A DNA stretch of 48,105 bases, from the NCBI RefSeq assembly GCF_917627385.1, contig NZ_CAKJTL010000009.1:1-48105 (forward strand), in the 5' to 3' direction. Within the stretch, counting starts at the first letter, position 1. Every line of letters begins with the position of its first letter. This document shows positions 9,018 through 18,578 of the stretch, one piece after another. The notes below the pieces were generated by a model. It did not search any database. It had not been told where the DNA came from and was given only the letters and a program-made list of their open reading frames with translations. The position numbers and the translations under genes are program-made. The stretch is from Protofrankia sp. CiT1. GTDB taxonomy: Bacteria > Actinomycetota > Actinomycetes > Frankiales > Frankiaceae.

Positions 9018-10786
9018 CAGCCCCGACGCCGCCGGGCTTCGGTGAACCGCGCCCCGATGCGGCGGTCCCGGCCAGCCAGTCGGTGGCGGCACCGCCGGCC
9101 GCGCCAGCGGTCGCGCACCCCTTCGGCGGCTCGGCGAAGGGCACCCTCCTCGATGGCCGTTACCTGCTGGAAGGACGCATCGCCACCGGCGGTATGGGTG
9201 AGGTGTGGCGGGGCCTCGACCAGACCCTCGGCCGTCCCGTCGCCGTGAAACTGCTGCGCCCCGAGTACGCCAGCGACGAGTCGTTCCTCGTCCGTTTCCG
9301 CGGCGAGGCACGCCACGCCGCCCGGGTGTCGCACCCGGGTGTGGCTTCCGTCTACGACTACGGCGAGGTCATCGTCCAAGGTGACCATCCGACCGCGTAC
9401 CTGGTGATGGAGCTGGTCGAGGGCGAACCGCTGTCCGCGCTGCTGCACCGGGAGAAACGGCTGTCCCCGGAGAAGACCCTCGATGTCCTCGGGCAGGCCG
9501 CGGACGCCCTGCAGGCGGCACACGCCCTGGGAGTGGTCCACCGTGACGTCAAACCCGGCAACCTGCTGCTGCGTACCGACGGTGCGATCAAGGTCACCGA
9601 CTTCGGGATCGCCCGCGCGGTCGACGCGGCACCGCTGACCGCGACCGGCATCATGATGGGCACCGCGTACTACGTCTCCCCAGAACAGGCGTCAGGGCGG
9701 CCGGTGACACCGGCGAGTGACGTGTACTCCCTGGGCGTGGTCGCCTACGAGTGCCTCGCGGGCCGACGTCCCTTCGACGACCGCAATCCGATCGTCGTCG
9801 TGATGGCCCACCAGCAGGACGAGCCCCCGCCGCTGCCGCCTGATGTACCCGAACCGGTCCGTGGGCTCGTTCAGGCCGCGATGGCGAAGGACCCGGCCCG
9901 CAGACCGGCGTCCGCTGGCGCGTTCGGACGCACCGCCGCCACCATCCGCCGGAATTTGTGGAGCGCCGACGCGACCCGCCGAGGCGTCGGCCCGGGGCCG
10001 ATATCCCGGGCGGACTCGGACACCACCGCCAGGCGCCCGGGCCCGACCGGTGCCCATGGCGGATCGGACGCCACGACAAGGGCGCCCAGCCGGGAGCGGC
10101 CACCGTCGTGGACCCGCCAGCCGTCCTGGACCACCAGCTCCCCCGCGGAGATCCGTCCCCGCTGGGACCCGCGGGCCGGCGGGGATGTGGCGTTCCCGAA
10201 CGGCCAGGAGCCACCCGCCTACGGCTCCGGTCACGCGCCGGGGGGCTCCGCGGCATCTCAGCAGGCTCCCGACAGCGGCGTGGGCCCCACGGGCGGGACA
10301 GCCGCCGCGCTCTGGGATGCCCAGACCCACCGTGCCTCCTCCGCCACCAGCCAGCCCGAGGCCCGGCTGCCAGACATCCATGCCTGGCAGCCCTCGCCGC
10401 CGAGCCGCACCGCCGGCTCGGCGTTCGATGGGCGGGCAGCCAGACGGCGGGCCGGCGGTGACCGGGGCGGCTCCGCGGCTGCGGGGCGACAAAAAATGTC
10501 ACTACCCATCCTGATCATCCTACTGATCGTCACTGTCGCCGTCGTCGCGTTGATCACCCGGACGATCGCCGGAAGTAGCGGATCATCCACGAGCGCACCG
10601 CCACTGACCTGGGCGGTGCACGTGCCGGGGAGTGGAGGTGGCATCGTCACCGGTGACAACGTGACCGGGAACGGCCGGGTGACAGGGGACCGGATTACCG
10701 CGGCGACCACGATCGCTGGGCGTTCACGGCAGGTCCGCGGCTATCAGCCCGGAAAACGGAAGGGCGAGTACGGGTGGCAGGCGTGA
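9014..10786 (+). CDS. pknA: PknA, transmembrane Ser/Thr protein kinase
   Basis: A 590-residue kinase. After a Pro/Ala-rich N-terminus of about 45 residues comes a Hanks-type kinase domain (45-305): Gly loop GGMGEVW, VAVK lysine near 78, HRDVKPGN near 176, DFG and an activation loop ending GTAYYVSPEQ. A long low-complexity juxtamembrane region leads to one membrane segment (about 496-518) and a short extracytoplasmic tail of about 70 residues without PASTA domains, as expected for PknA. It phosphorylates division and wall-synthesis proteins. GTG 9014 overlaps the pbpA stop (GTGA). The N-terminal extension before the kinase domain is longer than in mycobacteria. Confidence 0.94.
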   Translation: MTAPTPPGFGEPRPDAAVPASQSVAAPPAAPAVAHPFGGSAKGTLLDGRYLLEGRIATGGMGEVWRGLDQTLGRPVAVKLLRPEYASDESFLVRFRGEARHAARVSHPGVASVYDYGEVIVQGDHPTAYLVMELVEGEPLSALLHREKRLSPEKTLDVLGQAADALQAAHALGVVHRDVKPGNLLLRTDGAIKVTDFGIARAVDAAPLTATGIMMGTAYYVSPEQASGRPVTPASDVYSLGVVAYECLAGRRPFDDRNPIVVVMAHQQDEPPPLPPDVPEPVRGLVQAAMAKDPARRPASAGAFGRTAATIRRNLWSADATRRGVGPGPISRADSDTTARRPGPTGAHGGSDATTRAPSRERPPSWTRQPSWTTSSPAEIRPRWDPRAGGDVAFPNGQEPPAYGSGHAPGGSAASQQAPDSGVGPTGGTAAALWDAQTHRASSATSQPEARLPDIHAWQPSPPSRTAGSAFDGRAARRRAGGDRGGSAAAGRQKMSLPILIILLIVTVAVVALITRTIAGSSGSSTSAPPLTWAVHVPGSGGGIVTGDNVTGNGRVTGDRITAATTIAGRSRQVRGYQPGKRKGEYGWQA

Positions 10787-12756
10787 CTGAGGTGTTCGGG
10801 ACCGAACCTCGCCTGGTGGGTCAGCGCTACGAGCTGGGTGAGATCCTCGGTTACGGTGGTATGGCCGAGGTTTACCGTGGTCGCGATGTGCGGCTCGGAC
10901 GCGAGGTCGCGGTCAAGACGCTGCGCGCTGATCTCGCGCGTGATGAGACCTTCCTGGCCAGGTTCCGGCGCGAAGCGCAGTCGTCCGCGGCGCTCAACCA
11001 TCCGGCCATCGTGTCCGTCTACGACACCGGCGAAGATCTGATCAACGGCATGACCATCCCGTATATCGTGATGGAGTACGTGGAGGGCCGCACCCTGCGT
11101 GACGTGCTCCAGCGCGAAGGCCGCTTCACCGAGCGCCGGGCCATGGAAATCACCTCCGACGTGTGCGCCGCGCTCGACTACAGCCACCGGATGGGGATCA
11201 TCCACCGGGACATCAAGCCCGCGAACGTGATGCTCTGCCTGGACGGCTCGGTCAAGGTGATGGACTTCGGCATCGCTCGGGCGACCACCGCCACCACATC
11301 GCACATGACGCAGACCGCCGCGGTGATCGGCACCGCCCAGTACCTGTCACCGGAACAGGCGCGCGGGGTGCGGGTGGACGCCCGCAGCGACGTCTACTCG
11401 ACCGGAGTGCTGCTCTACGAACTACTGACCGGGCTTCCGCCGTTCCGCGGCGACTCCCCGGTCGCTGTCGCCTATCAGCACGTACGGGAGAATCCGCAGC
11501 CACCGTCCACGCATGACCGCGACATCACGCCCGAGGCCGACGCGATCGTGTTCAAGGCGATGGAAAAGGATCCCGACCGCCGCTACGGCACGGCCGGAGA
11601 AATGCGTGACGACCTGGAACGCGCCCTTACCGGTCGGCGGATATACGCGCCACCGCTCATGGGTGACCAGCTTGCCACCCGGCTGAACCCACCCGGGCCG
11701 TCAACGGGGACGCAGGTGATCTCGCGTGATCACGATGCCTACTACGGGGACGCCTACGGTGATCCCTACGGCCAGACCAGCGGTTACAACCGAGCCGGCT
11801 CCGATTACCTCGATCGGCCGGGCGACGGTGGCACCGGTCCGCTCGACGGCGGCCCGATCGGTGCTGGGACCCCGCCGGAACCCGAGCGGCGTTCGGCAGC
11901 CTGGAAGTACATTCTGGCCGGGCTGTCGGTCGTGGTGGTGTTCGTTGTCGTCACGTTGATGGCGACCAGGTTCCTCGGGGGCGGCTCGTCCACCGGCAGC
12001 AGCACAAACACCGCGAGTATCCCGGCAAACATCGTCGGACAGTCCAAGACGGTGGCCACGAACAACCTCCAGAACGCCGGCTTCACCAACATCCGCTCGA
12101 ACACCGTCCAGAGCGACGCCCCCAAGGACCAGGTCACCGCGGTTGACCCGCCATCAGGTACCAAAGCGGCCAAGACCGCTGTGGTCACCCTCAGCGTGTC
12201 GGCCGGAGCCGGACAGCTTGTCGTCCCGCCGGTGGTGGGTCTCACCCAGAACGATGCGATCACCCAGTTGAAGGCGGCCGGGCTCACGCCCAAGGTCGCC
12301 ACGTTCACCGACGCGACCACGCAGAAGCCGGGCACCGTCCAGTCCGCCGACCCGGATGTCGGAACATCGGTGGCCTCTGGCGACACGGTCACCATCTACG
12401 TGGTCAGCCAGCAGATCACCGTCCCCGATGTGACGAACCAGCCTCTCGACGCGGCAAAGGCCACCTTGGAGGGGTACGGCTTCAAGGTGAGCCAGCAGTC
12501 CACCGCGAGCAGTCAGCCGACCGGCACCGTAGTCGCCCAGACACCGTCCAGGAACAGTTCCGTCAGCCGCGGCTCGACCGTGACGCTGTATGTGTCGCAG
12601 CAGACCGACACCACGATCCCAACCCAGACGGCCACCCCGACGCCGACCAAGACGGCCTCGCCCTCCCCGAGCCCGACGCCGTCACAATCACCAACCAGCG
12701 CATCCCCAACGAACTCACACACGCCACGATTCGGCAACGGATTCCCGCAGCAGTAG
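10783..12756 (+). CDS. pknB: PknB, PASTA-domain Ser/Thr protein kinase
   Basis: A 657-residue receptor kinase. The kinase domain (about 11-275) has [26 protein letters not shown] and the [17 protein letters not shown] activation loop, whose Thr residues correspond to PknB autophosphorylation sites. A juxtamembrane linker, one membrane segment (about 375-397) and three PASTA domains (about 412-475, 483-548, 549-605) follow, then a Thr/Pro/Ser-rich tail. PASTA domains sense muropeptides or lipid II in related kinases. M. tuberculosis PknB has four PASTA domains, so one is missing or fused here. GTG 10783 is preferred: it gives the operon's usual GTGA overlap and a family-like MTE start; GTG 10774 would add three residues. 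Confidence 0.95.
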   Translation: MTEVFGTEPRLVGQRYELGEILGYGGMAEVYRGRDVRLGREVAVKTLRADLARDETFLARFRREAQSSAALNHPAIVSVYDTGEDLINGMTIPYIVMEYVEGRTLRDVLQREGRFTERRAMEITSDVCAALDYSHRMGIIHRDIKPANVMLCLDGSVKVMDFGIARATTATTSHMTQTAAVIGTAQYLSPEQARGVRVDARSDVYSTGVLLYELLTGLPPFRGDSPVAVAYQHVRENPQPPSTHDRDITPEADAIVFKAMEKDPDRRYGTAGEMRDDLERALTGRRIYAPPLMGDQLATRLNPPGPSTGTQVISRDHDAYYGDAYGDPYGQTSGYNRAGSDYLDRPGDGGTGPLDGGPIGAGTPPEPERRSAAWKYILAGLSVVVVFVVVTLMATRFLGGGSSTGSSTNTASIPANIVGQSKTVATNNLQNAGFTNIRSNTVQSDAPKDQVTAVDPPSGTKAAKTAVVTLSVSAGAGQLVVPPVVGLTQNDAITQLKAAGLTPKVATFTDATTQKPGTVQSADPDVGTSVASGDTVTIYVVSQQITVPDVTNQPLDAAKATLEGYGFKVSQQSTASSQPTGTVVAQTPSRNSSVSRGSTVTLYVSQQTDTTIPTQTATPTPTKTASPSPSPTPSQSPTSASPTNSHTPRFGNGFPQQ

Positions 12757-12775
12757 CCCCGGGCCGGACGTTCAG

Positions 12776-13423
12776 TCAGGCAAAGGCGCTCTGTCGCAGG
12801 GTTTCGACCTCGGCCGACAGCTGGGGCGCTACCGACAGCGCTGTGTCGTCACCACAGACCGACAGCCAGCGGGCCAGCAGCAGGTGACCGCCCTGCGTCA
12901 GCACGGACTCGGGGTGGAACTGGACTCCTTCCAGCGGCAGAGACCGATGGCGCATTGCCATGACAACACCGCTCTCGGTGCGCGCAGTCACCTTGATCTC
13001 GTCCGGCAGTGTCGCGGCATCCACCGCGAGCGAGTGATACCGCGTGGCGATGAACGGCGACGGCAGGTCCGCCAGCACGCCCGCGCTGGTGTGATGGACC
13101 ACCGAGGTCTTTCCATGCAGCAGCTCGGGCGCCCGGCCGACCGTCGCCCCGAACGCCACCCCGAGCGCCTGATGGCCAAGGCACACCCCAAGCATGGGCA
13201 CTGCGGCCACGGCGCACGCGCGCACCATCGGGACGCTCACCCCGGCCGCCTCCGGCGTGCCCGGCCCGGGTGAGAGCAGCACCCCGGCAACACCGTACGC
13301 GACAAGATCGTCAACGTCGACCTCGTCGTTACGGCGAACGATGCTGTCCACGCCGAGTTGCCCCAGGTACTGCACCAGGTTGAACACGAATGAGTCGTAG
13401 TTGTCGATCACCAGGATCCGCAT
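12776..13423 (-). CDS. trpG: Aminodeoxychorismate/anthranilate synthase glutamine amidotransferase
   Basis: A 215-residue class I glutamine amidotransferase, starting MRILVIDNYDSFVFNL as typical of TrpG/PabA. The catalytic triad is visible: Cys 81 in VCLGHQALG, and His 170 and Glu 172 in QFHPES. It hydrolyses glutamine and passes ammonia to the synthase subunit (TrpE or PabB), which is not in the window, so the pathway (tryptophan or folate) cannot be decided; the symbol follows the locus in M. tuberculosis (trpG, Rv0013). ATG 13423 follows GGAGAGG at good spacing; a longer frame to 13510 lacks family similarity. It converges on pknB with 19 bases between the stops. Confidence 0.92.
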   Translation of the reverse strand: MRILVIDNYDSFVFNLVQYLGQLGVDSIVRRNDEVDVDDLVAYGVAGVLLSPGPGTPEAAGVSVPMVRACAVAAVPMLGVCLGHQALGVAFGATVGRAPELLHGKTSVVHHTSAGVLADLPSPFIATRYHSLAVDAATLPDEIKVTARTESGVVMAMRHRSLPLEGVQFHPESVLTQGGHLLLARWLSVCGDDTALSVAPQLSAEVETLRQSAFA

Positions 13424-13684
13424 TGACCTCTCCTCTGCCTGGCACCGGCCGGATGCCCCAGTGGAACGCAACGGCGTCGGCCGACCTGCTGTCAGCTCGG
13501 CCGACCTCACCTGATCTCAGCAGAACTGACATCATCTGGCCAGCGTGATGACCTGCCGTTACAAGCACAGAGGGACACCGCCGGTTGTGCCCAGCACCGG
13601 AAAGAGCTCACGCGGGAAACGGCCCACGCCCCGGCACAGACGGACACGAACCGGCTCGGACGCCCGGCCGGAGGCAGGGCCCGG

Positions 13685-15448
13685 TCAGCCCTCGGCGGCG
13701 TCCCGCCCAGATCCGCCCTGCCCCTCCCCAGCCCCGGCTTTTTCCTCATCCCGCAGCGCCCGGCGCAGAACCTTGCCGACTCCGACCTTCGGCAACGGCT
13801 TCGTCCGGAATTCGATGATTTTTGGGACTTTGTACGCAGACAGCTGCTTAGCCGCATACGCCCGCACCTCGTCGACGGTCAGGGAGGCGCCAGGCCGCAG
13901 CACCAGGAAGGCCTTGACCGTCTCACCGCGGTAAGCGTCCGGGACACCGATCACGGCGACCTCGGCGACCTCGGGGAGCCCCAACAGGACCTCCTCGATC
14001 TCAGTCGGGTAGATGTTGAAGCCACCCGCAATAATGATCTCCTTTTTCCGATCAACGATCTCGAACCAGCCGCCGGAATCCATCCGCGCGATGTCACCGG
14101 TGAGGATCCAGCCGTCCGCGGTCAGCGTGGCCTTGGTGGCCGCTGGGTTCTCCCAATAGCCGGCGAACACCTGCGGGCCCCGCACCATCAATTCACCGGA
14201 TTCACCCACCGGCATCTCCTTGGTGCAGTCCTCACTGTCAACAATCTTCGCTTCGGTGGACGGGACGGGCAGGCCGATCCATCCTGGGCGGGTCGCGCCT
14301 CCCAACGGGCAGGCGTGGGTCAACGGTGCGGTCTCGGTCATGCCGTATCCCTCGACGAGCGGCATACCGGTCGCCGATTCCCAACTCTGTTGCAGATCGG
14401 CGGAAAGTTTCATCGCGCCGGACAGGCAGCCCCGGAGCGAGGTGAGGTCGGCGTTCCTCGCCCGCGGGCTGTCCAACAGCGCCTGATAAATGGGTGGGAC
14501 CCCCGGGAAAAGCGTCGGACGATGTTTGGCAATGGCGTCAAATACCATGGTCACATCAAACTTTGGCAACAGCACGACATGCGCCCCGAGCACCATTCCC
14601 TGAATCATGCACAGCGTCATCCCGTAGGCATGGAACATCGGCAGCACCGCAATGAGCACCTCGTGCCCCGGACGGGCTCCGACGATCCACGCCCGGCCCT
14701 GTTCACCGTTCGCGACAAGATTACGATGGGTCAGCATCGCGCCTTTGGCCGTACCGGTCGTTCCAGTGGTGTACAGCAGGACGGCGACATCGGACGCCGC
14801 GGCCTGGACCGATGTGCTCACCGGCGTGGCCCGGCCGGTCCTCAGCACGTCGAGGAAGGCGTGCGCCCGGGCATCCGCGGGCAGCTCCGTCACAACTTCG
14901 GCGCGTTTCCTGCGCGCCTTGGCGATCGGCAGCCGGAGCAACAGCTGGTCCTTTTTGGGCAGAAAATCCGGAATCGAGGTGGCAATGACCTCCCGAACTT
15001 TCGTCCGGCCGGATCGGCGAGCCGCCGCCACCGCCGGGTAAGTACGGTCGAGACAGATCACGTACTCCGCTCCGCAGTCGGCGAGCTGATGGGTCAGCTC
15101 GGTCTCGGTGTAGAGGGGATTCGCCTCGGCCACAATCGCGCCGAGCCGCAGCACCGCCTGAAAAGCGATCACATGTTGCGGGCAGTTCGGCAGGACCAAC
15201 GCGACGCGATCGCCAACCCGGACGCCCAGCTTCGCAAGACCCTCGGCAAATGCGCCGACCTGCTGGGAAAGCGCGCCATAGGTCAGCGTGGTACCAAAGA
15301 AAGAAATCGCTGGACTTTTCGGAAATCTGGCCACAATGTTCTCGAACAACTGGCTCAGCGTGATATCAGGGATCTCAACGTCCTTGGGGACACCATCGAC
15401 GTAGGATGATTGCCACGGCTTGTCAGCATAGGTAGTGGCTTTGGTCAC
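13685..15448 (-). CDS. AMP-dependent acyl-CoA synthetase/ligase (FadD-like)
   Basis: A 587-residue adenylate-forming (ANL) enzyme. It has the P-loop-like YTTGTTGTAKGAMLTH, the VEGYGMTETAP motif, the GWILTGDIARMD hinge-side motif and the C-terminal lysine region KVGVGKVLRR. It resembles long-chain fatty acid-CoA ligases that activate a carboxylate to acyl-AMP and then to acyl-CoA; the chain length cannot be read from sequence. The GTG at 15448 has GGGAGAG seven bases upstream and is preferred over ATG 15484 and the longest frame to 15556. It precedes trpG on the minus strand by about 260 bases. It is not part of this locus in M. tuberculosis, where trpG and crgA are separated by a membrane protein, so it is a lineage-specific insertion. 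Confidence 0.9.
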   Translation of the reverse strand: MTKATTYADKPWQSSYVDGVPKDVEIPDITLSQLFENIVARFPKSPAISFFGTTLTYGALSQQVGAFAEGLAKLGVRVGDRVALVLPNCPQHVIAFQAVLRLGAIVAEANPLYTETELTHQLADCGAEYVICLDRTYPAVAAARRSGRTKVREVIATSIPDFLPKKDQLLLRLPIAKARRKRAEVVTELPADARAHAFLDVLRTGRATPVSTSVQAAASDVAVLLYTTGTTGTAKGAMLTHRNLVANGEQGRAWIVGARPGHEVLIAVLPMFHAYGMTLCMIQGMVLGAHVVLLPKFDVTMVFDAIAKHRPTLFPGVPPIYQALLDSPRARNADLTSLRGCLSGAMKLSADLQQSWESATGMPLVEGYGMTETAPLTHACPLGGATRPGWIGLPVPSTEAKIVDSEDCTKEMPVGESGELMVRGPQVFAGYWENPAATKATLTADGWILTGDIARMDSGGWFEIVDRKKEIIIAGGFNIYPTEIEEVLLGLPEVAEVAVIGVPDAYRGETVKAFLVLRPGASLTVDEVRAYAAKQLSAYKVPKIIEFRTKPLPKVGVGKVLRRALRDEEKAGAGEGQGGSGRDAAEG

Positions 15449-15898
15449 GGTACTCTCCCGCTCGGTCGTCGATCCACCTGGCATCGCGGGTACGCTCCTA
15501 GGCTCCCCAGGGCCTCCCAGTACACGAAAAATCATCATCGCGTACTCTCCGGCCACTCGTCAGTTTGCGGTTGGGCATCATTCTGGCAAGAAAACGAACA
15601 AGAAACATCCTCGGCGGGCCGGTATAATGCGCCGACCACACGGGCGGGACCCTGGGCCCTCCTCGCTATGGGAGCTACGGAGGCCGCGCGCCGCAACCGC
15701 AACCAACCGGGCCGAACCAAGCAGCCAGCCCCGGCGGATCTGGGTGGACACGTTCGGAATGGCACGTTCGGCGAGGCCTGGCGACGGGCCTGTCTACCCT
15801 GTGGGACAGCTGGTCCGCGGTATCCCCGGCCAATGCCCGCGGCGGGGGGGATGGCGGCCAGCCCACGAAGCTCGTCACGGTCCTCAAGGAGCCCCGAA
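15449..15898. other. Intergenic stretch between divergent genes
   Basis: This separates the acyl-CoA ligase and crgA, which are transcribed away from each other, and should carry both promoters. A slightly AT-richer patch lies at about 15575-15625. An open frame runs through it in phase with crgA from 15410, but its translation is Arg/Pro-rich without family resemblance, so it is not annotated. No terminator or operator was recognised. Confidence 0.4.
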
Positions 15899-16159
15899 GT
15901 GCCCGTTTCCCGACGTCGCAAGAAGAAGTCGACTACCTCGCCACCCCAGGCACCCCAGGTCCGCAAGCGCAAGCCACCGTCTCCGCCGTGGGTAGGCGCA
16001 ACGATCATAGCACTCTTTGCGATCGGGATCATCTGGCTGCTGATTTACTACTTTTCCAACGGTGGCGTCCCGGGAATGGACAGCCTGGGCGCCTGGAACA
16101 TCCTGATTGGGTTCGGTTTTGTCGTAATTGGCCTTGGCGTGGCAACGCAGTGGAGGTAA
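15899..16159 (+). CDS. crgA: CrgA, cell division membrane protein
   Basis: An 86-residue protein with a basic N-terminus (SRRRKKKS) and two membrane segments (about residues 36-55 and 65-83); it ends in ATQW-R, close to the family's LTMRWH ending. CrgA recruits or stabilises divisome proteins (FtsZ, FtsI, FtsQ) in mycobacteria and inhibits premature Z-ring formation in Streptomyces. GTG 15899 follows AAGGAG at eight bases and gives the family length. Synteny agrees: crgA lies near trpG/pknB on one side and the Rv0010c-type membrane protein on the other. Longer in-frame starts back to 15410 are rejected. Confidence 0.93.
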   Translation: MPVSRRRKKKSTTSPPQAPQVRKRKPPSPPWVGATIIALFAIGIIWLLIYYFSNGGVPGMDSLGAWNILIGFGFVVIGLGVATQWR

Positions 16160-16468
16160 TGCGCACCGTTAGTTCTTCCAGGGAGTTCCACGGCTGTCAT
16201 TCGTCCCCAACGGTTGTCCACAATGTGGATATCCCATGGCGGGAACCCGCTCCCCGCGTGGGCACCCCTCAATTATCACGATGGGTATCCGCGGGGCAAC
16301 CGTAAAGAGTATGCGACGCATGACGACCACTCGACCGCCGGCTGGATGATCATCTTCTCTATGTGGCCGCCGGGCAACGGAGCCGTGCTCACGCCGAGCA
16401 GGCCGAACGGGATCCTGCGCCCGGCCCGGACGGACGGCCGGTGAGCGCGATGTACCGTGCTAGGTGAC
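16160..16468. other. Intergenic stretch crgA to PH-domain gene
   Basis: No gene is supported. The notable content is the back-to-back pair of DnaA-box-like 9-mers at 16214-16232, reported separately. An ORF in 16214-16444 has no recognisable features. Confidence 0.4.
16214..16232. promoter_or_regulatory. Inverted pair of DnaA-box-like 9-mers
   Basis: TTGTCCACA at 16214-16222 is identical to the preferred DnaA box of Streptomyces. One base later TGTGGATAT (16224-16232) is, on the other strand, ATATCCACA, one mismatch from the general TTATCCACA. The two face each other with 1-base spacing. This is not a full origin: no box cluster or AT-rich unwinding region is seen. It could bind DnaA as a transcriptional or titration site. 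Confidence 0.4.
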
Positions 16469-16954
16469 ATGCGGGATGACGAACTCGGTGCCCACGGAGT
16501 CGACGCCAGGGCCGCCGACGCACGCGCTTGGTCGCCGTCGTGGCGGCGGGTGATCCTCTATGCGGCGGCCGGGATGATCGTGCTCGCGATCGCGGCCACC
16601 GGCTCGCTCGCGTCCCGGTTGAGTTCGCTGGACAACCCAGGCCGTCTCCTGATCGGGCTCAGCGGTGCCGGCCTGCTCGTGCTCGCTGCGCGGGACGCCG
16701 TCGCCCGGCCCGCGCTGCGGGTGGACGGCGGCGGCATCGACCTGGTGGATGGGATCCACCGGCGGCGGCTGCCCTGGGCCGCTGTGCTGCGGGTACAGGC
16801 CAGCACCCTGACACACAACCGTCGTGGCGTGCACATCCACGTTCTCATCGTCGAGACAATCGATGGCCCCGTGCTGCTCAGCCGTCGCCAGCTCGGCACC
16901 GCACCCGAGCGGATCGCCGCGGTGGTGGAGGAGATCCGTCGCCGCCACGGCTGA
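16469..16954 (+). CDS. PH-domain membrane protein (Rv0010c-like)
   Basis: A 161-residue protein with two membrane segments (about residues 28-48 and 60-75) and a C-terminal bacterial PH-like domain (about 85-155; RPALRVDGGGIDLVDG, LPWAAVLRVQA). This is the architecture of the small actinobacterial membrane protein next to crgA in M. tuberculosis (Rv0010c). Its molecular role is unknown. ATG 16469 follows AGGTG at five bases; GTG 16457 would add four residues. It follows crgA on the same strand and converges on the rhomboid gene. Confidence 0.8.
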   Translation: MRDDELGAHGVDARAADARAWSPSWRRVILYAAAGMIVLAIAATGSLASRLSSLDNPGRLLIGLSGAGLLVLAARDAVARPALRVDGGGIDLVDGIHRRRLPWAAVLRVQASTLTHNRRGVHIHVLIVETIDGPVLLSRRQLGTAPERIAAVVEEIRRRHG

Positions 16955-16963
16955 CATCCACGA

Positions 16964-16986
16964 CCGGGGTGGCACAACGCCACCGG
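16964..16986. terminator. Hairpin between convergent genes
   Basis: CCGGGGTGGC and GCCACCGG pair as an 8-bp stem with a two-base bulge around a 5-base loop, in the 42-base gap between the PH-domain gene and the rhomboid gene. There is no T-tract on either side, so termination is inferred from position and structure only. Confidence 0.45.
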
Positions 16987-16996
16987 CCAACCGCCA

Positions 16997-18025
16997 TCAC
17001 GTGCTCAGGATCGCGGCTGCCAGCAACGCGGCGAGAATGCCGCCCACGGCGACCGCCTGCAACCAGGTCCGGCGTGGCGGCACGTAGGCATACACCACGC
17101 CGACAGACAGACCAGTCACAAGACCGCCGATATGACCCCATTTGTCGATCCCGCTGATGGTGAAACTGATGATCAAATTGATGCCAACGACAACGAGGAT
17201 CGCCGACGTATCCGCCCGCAGCCGTCTGGCGATCACGTAGTACGCCGCGAAGAAGCCGAACACCGCGGTGGATGCGCCGACCGAGAAGGTGCTCCAGCCG
17301 TTGACCAAATAACTGAACGTGTTCCCGCCGACGGCACACACCACGAACAGCGCAAGGTAGCGCACCCGGCCGAGAATCTGCTCCAGCTGGTATCCGAGCA
17401 GGTAGAGCGCATACATATTGAGCAGGATGTGCAAGATACCCGCATGCAGAAACGCCGCGGTCAGCAACCGGTAGTATTCACCGTGGATCGCTATTGCCAG
17501 ACCGCTGAGCTCGAAGTCTCGGGTGAAGGCGTTGTCGGTACCGCCACCGAGTCCCGGCAGCCCCTGTAGGATGTACGCGATCACACACATCCCGATGAGC
17601 ATCTGGGTGACCAGCCCGGGACGTCCCACCAGCTGCCCACCGAGCTGGCTGCCCGGCCGCCGGGAGAAGCCACCGGAACGGCGGTCCTGCCTGCCGGCTT
17701 CGTCCGGGCAGTGGAACCCGACGGCTGCGGGACGCATGCAGTCCGGGCAAATCGGGCGGTCGCACCGCTGGCAGGACACGTAGGTTTCGCGGTCTGGGTG
17801 CCGATAGCAGCGCGGGACGAGCGCGGGTCCGCTCCCGCCTACCGGCGGACCGCCCGCGGGCTGGGCGGGCGGCGTCCAGCCGCCAGGCGGAGCTGGCGGC
17901 CCGACCACGGGACGCCAGCCATCGGGTCCCGACGATTGTTGTCCAGCTGGCTGGCCGGGACCGACAGCTCCGCCATCCGAAGCGGCGGCAGCGCCGTCCG
18001 GCTCTGACCAAGGTGATTTCGTCAT
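16997..18025 (-). CDS. Rhomboid family intramembrane serine protease
   Basis: A 342-residue protein. A Pro/Gly-rich N-terminus is followed by a zinc-finger-like segment (about residues 75-110: CYRHPDRETYVSCQRC, CPDC, FHCPDE) and about six membrane segments. Rhomboid motifs are seen: HILLNMYALY with the conserved His/Asn, the catalytic serine in VGASTAVFGF, and the second catalytic His in WGHIGGL. Family members cleave substrates within the membrane; the target is unknown. The active-site loop reads GAST rather than the common GASG. It follows ppiA on the minus strand with a 28-base gap, so they may be cotranscribed. Confidence 0.9.
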   Translation of the reverse strand: MTKSPWSEPDGAAAASDGGAVGPGQPAGQQSSGPDGWRPVVGPPAPPGGWTPPAQPAGGPPVGGSGPALVPRCYRHPDRETYVSCQRCDRPICPDCMRPAAVGFHCPDEAGRQDRRSGGFSRRPGSQLGGQLVGRPGLVTQMLIGMCVIAYILQGLPGLGGGTDNAFTRDFELSGLAIAIHGEYYRLLTAAFLHAGILHILLNMYALYLLGYQLEQILGRVRYLALFVVCAVGGNTFSYLVNGWSTFSVGASTAVFGFFAAYYVIARRLRADTSAILVVVGINLIISFTISGIDKWGHIGGLVTGLSVGVVYAYVPPRRTWLQAVAVGGILAALLAAAILST

Positions 18026-18053
18026 GTCGGCCCCGACCTAAACCCGAGCCGCC

Positions 18054-18578
18054 TTAGACCGTACGGCGTTCGATGACGACCTGCTGCACCACCACATCGG
18101 TGGTGGGACGGTCCTGGGCACCCGTCGGCGCTTTGCTGATCGCGTCCACGATCTCGGTGCCGCGCGTGACCTCACCGAAAATCGTGTGCTTGCGGTCCAA
18201 CCAGGTCGTCGCCGCCACGGTGATGAAAAACTGGGAACCGTTGGTGCCCGGACCCGAGTTCGCCATCGCGAGCAGGTACGGCCGGGAGAAGCGCAGCTCC
18301 GGGTGGAACTCGTCGGCAAACTTGTAACCCGGGCCGCCACGGCCGCTGCCCAACGGGTCACCACCCTGGATCATGAAATCCGGGATCACCCGATGAAAAA
18401 TCGTCCCGTCGTACAAGGGAGTCGTTCGCTTCTCGCCCGTCCGCGGGTCGGTCCACTCCCGCGTGCCGGTGGCGAGACCGACGAAATTCGCGACCGTCTT
18501 CGGCGCCTGGTTTTCGAACAGCAGAATCTCAACGTCACCCTGAGTCGTCCTCAGTGTGGCGTACAGCTCCTCAGCCAT
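18054..18578 (-). CDS. ppiA: Peptidyl-prolyl cis-trans isomerase, cyclophilin type
   Basis: A 174-residue cyclophilin with the signatures [15 protein letters not shown] (containing the catalytic Arg), [16 protein letters not shown] and [11 protein letters not shown]. It has no signal peptide, so it is cytoplasmic. It catalyses proline isomerisation during folding. ATG 18578 is preceded by GGAAGAGAAG and gives the family's N-terminus ([12 protein letters not shown]); the longer frame to 18809 is unrelated sequence. ppiA marks the origin-proximal end of this conserved locus in M. tuberculosis (Rv0009). Confidence 0.95.
   Translation of the reverse strand: MAEELYATLRTTQGDVEILLFENQAPKTVANFVGLATGTREWTDPRTGEKRTTPLYDGTIFHRVIPDFMIQGGDPLGSGRGGPGYKFADEFHPELRFSRPYLLAMANSGPGTNGSQFFITVAATTWLDRKHTIFGEVTRGTEIVDAISKAPTGAQDRPTTDVVVQQVVIERRTV

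Noticed and set aside
12236-12600. A fourth PASTA domain in PknB
   Set aside because: Three units can be delimited from residue 412 to about 605; the remaining C-terminus is a Thr/Pro/Ser repeat with no PASTA pattern.
16214-16232. Replication origin oriC
   Set aside because: Only two DnaA-box-like sites occur, with no box cluster, AT-rich unwinding element or dnaA/dnaN genes in the window.
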